This document shows positions 58,898 through 64,000 of a stretch of 64,000 nt of DNA, one piece after another. Position 1 is the first letter of the stretch. Each line of letters starts with the position of its first letter. A program made the translations under genes and the position numbers. This stretch comes from Bacteroidota bacterium (lineage in GTDB: Bacteria > Bacteroidota > Bacteroidia > AKYH767-A > OLB10): assembly GCA_016713925.1 (NCBI GenBank), contig JADJOH010000007.1:1041501-1105500 (forward strand). Direction: 5' to 3'. The notes beneath the pieces were generated by a model. The model was not told the DNA's origin, did no database searches, and saw nothing but the letters and a program-made list of their open reading frames with translations.

Positions 58898-59677
58898 ATG
58901 GAAATGGAATTCTACAAATACCAGGGTACCGGAAATGATTTTATTGTTGTTGATGGAATTCAATATTCTGCCCAACTGTCTATTGCTCAAATTCAAAAGT
59001 GTTGTGACCGACGTTTTGGAATTGGTGCGGATGGTCTGATTGTTCTTAAATCACATCCGGAATTTGATTTCGAAATGGAATATTATAATGCAGATGGACA
59101 CCCGGGTTCTATGTGTGGAAACGGTGGTCGATGTATCGTTCATTTTGCTTTTAGCAAAGGATATGTAAAAGAGCAATGCCGGTTTTTGGCGGTGGATGGT
59201 ATTCATGAGGCTATTCTGCTCCGGAATGGAAATATTTCCTTAGAGATGAAAGATGTGAAGGGGATACAAACCGTAAATAGCGACTTCTTCCTGAATACAG
59301 GATCCCCACATCATATCAGATTTGTGAAGGACATTGAGAATTTTAATGTGTTTACGGAAGGAAAAACAATTAGGAATAATGAGAGATATAAGAAGGAAGG
59401 AACGAATGTGAATTTCGCTGAGTGGATAGGAGACCGGTTGTTTGTCAGAACGTATGAAAGAGGTGTGGAAGAGGAAACCCTGAGTTGTGGAACAGGGGTT
59501 ACTGCTGCAGCCATCGTTGCGGGAAACATTGGAAATAATGAAAAATCAAATAAAATAAATATTAAAACCAGGGGTGGAGATCTTGCCGTAAGCTATACCG
59601 TAAACGATACCGGTTTTTCTGATATTCGGTTAGAAGGTCCTGCTACATTCGTTTATAAAGGGATAATTGAGCTATGA
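58898..59677 (+). CDS. dapF: Diaminopimelate epimerase
   Basis: 259 residues (ATG 58898; 58904 also possible). Converts LL-DAP to meso-DAP for peptidoglycan and lysine. The two catalytic cysteines are seen: Cys73 in SMCGNGGRC and Cys197 in LSCGTGV, with GTGNDFIVVDG and NADG. Its stop overlaps the next gene by four bases (59674-59677). Confidence 0.95.
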   Translation: MEMEFYKYQGTGNDFIVVDGIQYSAQLSIAQIQKCCDRRFGIGADGLIVLKSHPEFDFEMEYYNADGHPGSMCGNGGRCIVHFAFSKGYVKEQCRFLAVDGIHEAILLRNGNISLEMKDVKGIQTVNSDFFLNTGSPHHIRFVKDIENFNVFTEGKTIRNNERYKKEGTNVNFAEWIGDRLFVRTYERGVEEETLSCGTGVTAAAIVAGNIGNNEKSNKINIKTRGGDLAVSYTVNDTGFSDIRLEGPATFVYKGIIEL

Positions 59678-60219
59678 TAAGAGGAAATAGTGTATTGCTA
59701 CGCGCATTGGAACCGAAGGATGTGGACCTGATGATGATTTATGAAAATGACGCAGAAATCTGGCCGGTGAGCGGAACTTTTGCACCTTATTCCAGATACA
59801 CGCTGGAACAGTATTATAAAAATGCTACTCAAGACATCTATACTTCCAAGCAATTACGTCTGGCCATTGAATTGATTGTTGAATTACCGGGTGCAGGAGC
59901 TACAATCGGCTATATCGATTTATTTGATTTCGATCCTCAACATAGAAGGGCAGGGGTAGGGATCCTGATCGGTAACAGAGAGTACCGGAACAAAGGATTG
60001 GCAACCGAAGCTTTATCCATGTTAGTCAAGCATAGTTTTAACACGTTGAATCTGCACCAACTGTATTGTCATATCGACAATAGTAATGAACATAGTTTGC
60101 GGTTGTTTTCTAAAGTCGGTTTCAGAACATGTGGTTCGCTGCGTGACTGGATCGTATATGAAGGAAAGTGGCATAGTGTATCTCTGCTACAACTGATAAG
60201 ACCCACGGTAATTATTTAA
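59674..60219 (+). CDS. GNAT N-acetyltransferase, RimJ/RimL-like
   Basis: 181 residues: NSVLLRALEPKDVDLM, GYIDLFDFDPQHRRAGVGI, NKGLATEALSMLV (acetyl-CoA loop) and LHQLYCHIDNSNEHSLRLFSK, the pattern of ribosomal-protein and polyamine acetyltransferases. ATGA overlap with dapF; the next start overlaps its stop by one base. Substrate unknown. Confidence 0.88.
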   Translation: MIRGNSVLLRALEPKDVDLMMIYENDAEIWPVSGTFAPYSRYTLEQYYKNATQDIYTSKQLRLAIELIVELPGAGATIGYIDLFDFDPQHRRAGVGILIGNREYRNKGLATEALSMLVKHSFNTLNLHQLYCHIDNSNEHSLRLFSKVGFRTCGSLRDWIVYEGKWHSVSLLQLIRPTVII

Positions 60220-62252
60220 TGAGTAACACTTTAATTAAATACTTTTTTGCAGTCTCCTGCTGTGCTTTTATTGCATTTTCAAACTGGAATTGCGGTATTT
60301 CATCGCAGCAAACACCTGAACAAATTGCGCTGGCCAGAACTGAATATGCCGGATTGTCCGATACAGCGCGCTATGTGGGAATGAATACCTGCAAAGGTTG
60401 TCATACTGAAGTGCATGCCTCTTTTATCCATACCGGAATGGGAAAATCTTTTGATACAGCCAGTCAAAATAAAACGTCGCCCGATTTTACTAATCATACG
60501 GTCGTGTATGATGAACACCTGAACATGCATTATCATGCCTATTGGCAGGAGGGCAAATTATTCTTTAACGAATTCAGAGGAAACACTAAGGATACCGCTT
60601 ATAGCAGAACAGAACAGGTAAAATATATTGTGGGTTCCGGACAGCATACCAACTCTCATATGTGGGAAAGTAACGGTTATCTCTTCCAGGCACCCATGAC
60701 CTTTTATACTCAGAAAGGCAAATGGGATCTGCCTCCCGGTTTTGAGAACGGTGCTAATTCTCGTTTTAACAGAATCATAGGTCTAGAATGTATGACTTGT
60801 CATAATGGCTATCCGGAATTCGTTGCCGGTTCTGAAAATAAATTCACTAAAGTTCAAAATGGGATCGATTGTGAAAGATGTCATGGTCCGGGAAGTATTC
60901 ATGTGCAGGAGAAATCAATGGGTATCCTTATCGATACCGCTAAAAGGATAGACTATTCTATTGTAAACCCTTCAAAACTTCCCATTGATTTGCAGTTTGA
61001 TGTCTGCCAGAGATGTCATGTACAAGGCAATACTGTTCTGAATGAAGGGAAATCATTTTTTGATTTCAAACCGGGGATGCGTTTATCAGATGTGATGTAT
61101 GTATTTATGCCTGTTTACAAGGGGAAAGAAAATGAACATATCATGGCATCTCATGTGGAGCGGCTCAAGATGAGTAAATGTTTCATCACCACTACCCGTC
61201 GTTTACAAGCTGAAGGAGGTGGAAAAACTACGGGATTAAAACCCTTTAAGAATGGACTCACCTGTATTACTTGTCACAATCCTCATATCAGTGTGAAAGA
61301 AACCGGTGATGATCATTTTAACAGTACTTGCAAGTCCTGTCATGCAGTGGGCAAGGAACATCTCTGCTCTAAGAATTCAAACTCTGCAATGAAAGGTGGA
61401 AAGGATGATTGCGTCAGTTGTCATATGCCGGTACAAGGCACATTGGATATACCTCACGTGAGTGTGCACGATCACCGGATAGCAATACATCAGGAAGTGA
61501 AAGAAGTGGAGAAGATGAAAACCTTTATTGGCATCAATTGCCTGAATGATTCCAATCCTCCTGATAAAATTATTGCACAGGCCTATATTAATTATGTAGA
61601 GAAGTTCGGTATGGAGAAAACCTTACTCGACTCTGCACTGTCTAATTTAAAAAAAGATACGAAGTCCGGTATTGAAGAAAATATTCATCAATACGTTCAA
61701 CTCTATTATTTGAAGAATGACTTTGCCGGAATCGTTTCAATAACAGAAACAATTCCAAAATTGCTTTCATCATTGAACCGGAAGAGTTATGATAACAAAG
61801 ATGCCTGGACATCATACCGTATTGGTGAAGCCATGCAAAATACCGGAAGAACCCAAAGTAGTGTACAATGGTTTAAAAATGCCTACATACTTGCTCCATT
61901 GTATCCGGATTTTGGAAATAAATATGCCAATGCCCTGGCCGGTCAGAAGAACTTTGCAGAAGCCAGAAAGATATTTTCATCTTTAGTAAAGGAACATCCC
62001 TACTATGCGCCTGCTTTTTCCAATTTGGGTTATTTGATCCTGATTCAGGAAGGCAATGTAAACAGGGCCAACAGTTATTTGGATAAAGCACTAGCTTTAG
62101 ATCCCGACTATGAACTCGCAATACTGAACAAGGCTGCCGCGTTTATGAGCGAAGGTAAGGTGCAGGATGCAAGAAAATATCTTCAAAAAGTACTGCAAAT
62201 CAATCCGGAGAATCGGCAGGCCATTGAGGGTTTAAAAAGAATTACGAAATAA
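60219..62252 (+). CDS. Seven-haem cytochrome c fused to TPRs
   Basis: 677 residues. An N-terminal export segment (FFAVSCCAFIAFSNWNC, perhaps a lipobox) is followed by seven CxxCH haem sites at about residues 58 (CKGCH), 190 (CMTCH), 218 (CERCH), 263 (CQRCH), 348 (CITCH), 371 (CKSCH) and 397 (CVSCH), resembling cytochrome c554-like proteins. Residues about 520-677 contain TPRs (GNVNRANSYLDKALALDPD, ARKYLQKVLQINPENRQA). A periplasmic or outer-membrane redox protein; electron partner unknown. Needs the Ccm system encoded at 43-47.5 kb. Confidence 0.85.
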   Translation: MSNTLIKYFFAVSCCAFIAFSNWNCGISSQQTPEQIALARTEYAGLSDTARYVGMNTCKGCHTEVHASFIHTGMGKSFDTASQNKTSPDFTNHTVVYDEHLNMHYHAYWQEGKLFFNEFRGNTKDTAYSRTEQVKYIVGSGQHTNSHMWESNGYLFQAPMTFYTQKGKWDLPPGFENGANSRFNRIIGLECMTCHNGYPEFVAGSENKFTKVQNGIDCERCHGPGSIHVQEKSMGILIDTAKRIDYSIVNPSKLPIDLQFDVCQRCHVQGNTVLNEGKSFFDFKPGMRLSDVMYVFMPVYKGKENEHIMASHVERLKMSKCFITTTRRLQAEGGGKTTGLKPFKNGLTCITCHNPHISVKETGDDHFNSTCKSCHAVGKEHLCSKNSNSAMKGGKDDCVSCHMPVQGTLDIPHVSVHDHRIAIHQEVKEVEKMKTFIGINCLNDSNPPDKIIAQAYINYVEKFGMEKTLLDSALSNLKKDTKSGIEENIHQYVQLYYLKNDFAGIVSITETIPKLLSSLNRKSYDNKDAWTSYRIGEAMQNTGRTQSSVQWFKNAYILAPLYPDFGNKYANALAGQKNFAEARKIFSSLVKEHPYYAPAFSNLGYLILIQEGNVNRANSYLDKALALDPDYELAILNKAAAFMSEGKVQDARKYLQKVLQINPENRQAIEGLKRITK

Positions 62253-62284
62253 ACAACATCATCAACACCTGACAATTCATTGCT

Positions 62285-63349
62285 GTGGCTAAAAAGAAAA
62301 ATAAAATGAGTCCGGGTTTTAGACGGATACTGATTGCGTTTGCCAGCGTTATCGTACTTTCTGTATGTATTATTGTTTTATCCTTTTATAACAAAGTATT
62401 TTCACCCAACGTCGATTTATCATCCAGCAAAAGTCGCTTCGTTTATATTCCGACCGGATCCACCTTCATTGATGTCATGCGACTCCTGGAGAAACAGGGA
62501 TTGCTGAAAAACAGTGCATCCTTCCAGTGGGTGTCAGAGCAAATGAAATACCCTGCAAATGTTAAACCCGGTAAATATGAAATTAAGCAGGGAATGAATA
62601 ACAAGGAACTCATTTCGCTTTTGCGCTCCGGAAAGCAGACGCCTGTTAAACTGACCTTTAGTAATATCCGAACCGTAGAAGAACTGGCCGGTGTAACAGG
62701 AGGGAAGATTGAAGCGGATTCGGCATCTATTGCATTTTTACTAAAAGATGAGGCTTTCCTTGACAAATATGGATTCAATGCAAGGAATAGCCTATGCATC
62801 CTCATTCCCAATACTTATGAATTGATGTGGAATACTTCTGCCGAGCAATTTTATGAAAGAATGGCGAAAGAATACAAGAAATTCTGGAACGAGAAACGTC
62901 GCGCTAAAGCAAAGGAAATTGGTTTGACACAAGTTGAAGTCAGTGTGCTTGCTTCTATTGTAGAAAAGGAAACGCGAAAAAATGATGAAAAAGCAACGGT
63001 AGCCGGAGTGTATATGAACCGATATCTTAAAGGCTGGAAACTGGAAGCGGATCCCACTTTGGTTTTTGCTTCCGGAGATTTTAGTTTAAGAAGAGTGCTC
63101 AATGAACATAAGGATATTGATTCACCTTACAACACCTACATGTATACCGGTTTTCCTCCGGGTCCAATCTGTATGCCATCTGTATCTTCCATCGATGCAG
63201 TGCTGAATTATTCAAAACACGAGTATATGTTTTTCTGTGCCAGAGAAGATTTCTCCGGCTATCATTCTTTCGCAAAAACGTATGATCAGCATCTTCTCAA
63301 TGCCCGACGTTTTCAGAAAGAACTGGACAGAAGAGGGATTCGATCATAA
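62285..63349 (+). CDS. mltG: Endolytic murein transglycosylase MltG
   Basis: 354 residues from GTG 62285. One N-terminal membrane helix (ILIAFASVIVLSVCIIVLSF), a LysM-like domain and the YceG catalytic domain with SIVEKET (Glu227 as catalytic acid), VYMNRYLKGWKLEADPT and GFPPGPICMPS. It cuts nascent glycan strands to end their growth. Separate from the cytochrome gene by 32 bases. Confidence 0.93.
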   Translation: MAKKKNKMSPGFRRILIAFASVIVLSVCIIVLSFYNKVFSPNVDLSSSKSRFVYIPTGSTFIDVMRLLEKQGLLKNSASFQWVSEQMKYPANVKPGKYEIKQGMNNKELISLLRSGKQTPVKLTFSNIRTVEELAGVTGGKIEADSASIAFLLKDEAFLDKYGFNARNSLCILIPNTYELMWNTSAEQFYERMAKEYKKFWNEKRRAKAKEIGLTQVEVSVLASIVEKETRKNDEKATVAGVYMNRYLKGWKLEADPTLVFASGDFSLRRVLNEHKDIDSPYNTYMYTGFPPGPICMPSVSSIDAVLNYSKHEYMFFCAREDFSGYHSFAKTYDQHLLNARRFQKELDRRGIRS

Positions 63350-63476
63350 ACAGAAATGTTCCGTGTTTATTACCGGCTGATTTCAAAATAACTTCCTGAA
63401 GAAAAACTCTTCATTTTAGAGCTTAAAGATGTAATTAAATACACTTTTTCTCCCTTTTACCAGACAGGGATTTTTT

Positions 63477-63484
63477 TACCTTTG
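63477..63484 (+). promoter_or_regulatory. -7 box of the dehydrogenase gene
   Basis: TACCTTTG fits TAnnTTTG and ends six bases before the ATG, again suggesting a leaderless message. Confidence 0.45.
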
Positions 63485-63490
63485 TGCCCT

Positions 63491-64000
63491 ATGAAAATTG
63501 GTATCCTTAGAGAAGAAAAATTCCTCACGATAAGCGTGTTCCCTTTACTCCGGTGCAATGCAAGTACCTCCTGGAACAGTTTGCCGAATTAAAAATAGTT
63601 GTTCAGCCTTCAGGGTTTCGTTGTTATTCAGATGAGGAATATCGTTCTCATGGCATTGTTTTACAGGAAGACTTAGGTGATTGTGATGTATTGATGGGCG
63701 TGAAGGAAATCCCAAAAGACAAGCTGATCCCGGGCAAAAATACCTTTTCTTTTCCCATACCATCAAAAAGCAAGCGCATAACAAAGCTCTTTTACAAACC
63801 ATCATTGAGAAGAAAATTCAATTGATCGATTATGAATGTCTGATTGATGATCTCGGTCATCGCGTGATTGGATTTGGACGATTTGCAGGTCTGGTGGGTG
63901 CCTATAACGGAATTATGGCCTATGGGTTAAAGTATGGACTCTTTAACCTGAAACCGGCTCATTTAAGTCACGACAAGAAAGAAGTTTTTAAGGAGCTTGA
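63491..64000 (+). CDS. Alanine/saccharopine dehydrogenase-family enzyme (3' partial, two frame breaks)
   Basis: Starts MKIGILREEK at ATG 63491. A sixth A in the run at 63516-63520 restores KIPHDKRVPFTPVQCKYL; another missing base near 63736-63740 (A5 to A6, giving GKKYLFFSHTIKKQ) or in the adjacent T runs joins the final part, GHRVIGFGRFAGLVGAYNG. This is the N-terminal domain of the AlaDH/PNT family, in the version close to saccharopine dehydrogenases. The NAD-binding domain lies beyond the window. Substrate is uncertain. Confidence 0.8.

Noticed and set aside
1..64000. CRISPR array, insertion sequence, prophage or rRNA
   Set aside because: No regularly spaced short repeats, transposase, integrase, phage structural gene or rRNA-like sequence was seen. 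The only array has 580-bp units and no spacers.

Overview
The window reads as a chromosomal segment of a member of the Bacteroidota, probably an uncultured one assembled from long or homopolymer-error-prone reads. The evidence is the TAnnTTTG-type -7 promoter boxes in front of several genes, secreted proteins with type IX secretion (T9SS) C-terminal sorting domains, SprB-like adhesin repeats, a short primary sigma factor, a bacillithiol deacetylase (BshB1), a GAPDH with the N-terminal extension typical of the phylum, and TPR and multihaem proteins. Both ends of the window cut through genes (a glycosyltransferase on the left, an alanine/saccharopine-dehydrogenase-like enzyme on the right).

Layout. 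1-3.1 kb: tail of a membrane glycosyltransferase, a repeat-bearing spacer, and a hipBA toxin-antitoxin operon. 3.4-10.8 kb: a secreted beta-helix-like protein and a 2043-residue surface protein made of Ig/SprB-like repeats. 10.9-17.3 kb: an accessory, defence-like island: a DUF4145 zinc-finger protein plus a methyltransferase-fold protein on the + strand, facing a type IIG (Eco57I-like) restriction-modification gene broken by five one-base frame breaks, which is preceded on the same strand by a GNAT-fold/XRE gene pair that looks like a toxin-antitoxin module. 17.5-20.3 kb: a lipoprotein, tRNA-Lys and an acetyltransferase-like protein. 20.4-23.7 kb: an operon of an SDR oxidoreductase, a TPR lipoprotein and a TMTC-like membrane protein with TPRs. 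23.5-25.4 kb: a tandem array of about 580-bp units carrying large nested hairpins. 25.4-28.8 kb: recQ, mpg, cdaA (DNA repair and c-di-AMP). 28.8-31.5 kb: two tandem-domain universal stress proteins divergent from a nucleoside phosphorylase. 31.7-37.3 kb: two paralogous T9SS-secreted proteins. 37.4-42.2 kb: an acetyltransferase, a MATE transporter, a lipoprotein, fmt, a zinc-less-looking sirtuin, a DUF2179 membrane protein and a DUF2892 protein behind a CRP-type palindrome. 42.2-47.5 kb: a cytochrome c maturation operon (ccmB, C, D-like, E, F) plus a DUF2520 oxidoreductase. 47.5-54.3 kb: bshB1, a T9SS Asp-box protein, a flippase coupled to a copper ATPase, and tRNA-His. 54.6-64 kb: gap (GAPDH), rpoD, degP-like protease, dapF, acetyltransferase, a seven-haem cytochrome-TPR protein, mltG and the partial dehydrogenase.

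Functional links. The Ccm operon supplies the covalent haem attachment that the seven-CxxCH cytochrome needs; the T9SS-tagged proteins, the giant repeat protein and the glycosyltransferase/flippase genes are all envelope or surface functions.

The dominant technical feature is a set of about 15 single-base indels, nearly all in homopolymer runs and mostly contractions, which split otherwise conserved genes (ccmB, gap, degP, the dehydrogenase, the TMTC-like gene and others) and even shorten a tRNA anticodon loop. Where this happens I annotate one gene over the whole span and give the break point. Most are best read as sequence errors; the restriction gene, with five breaks in 3.8 kb, may be genuinely decaying.
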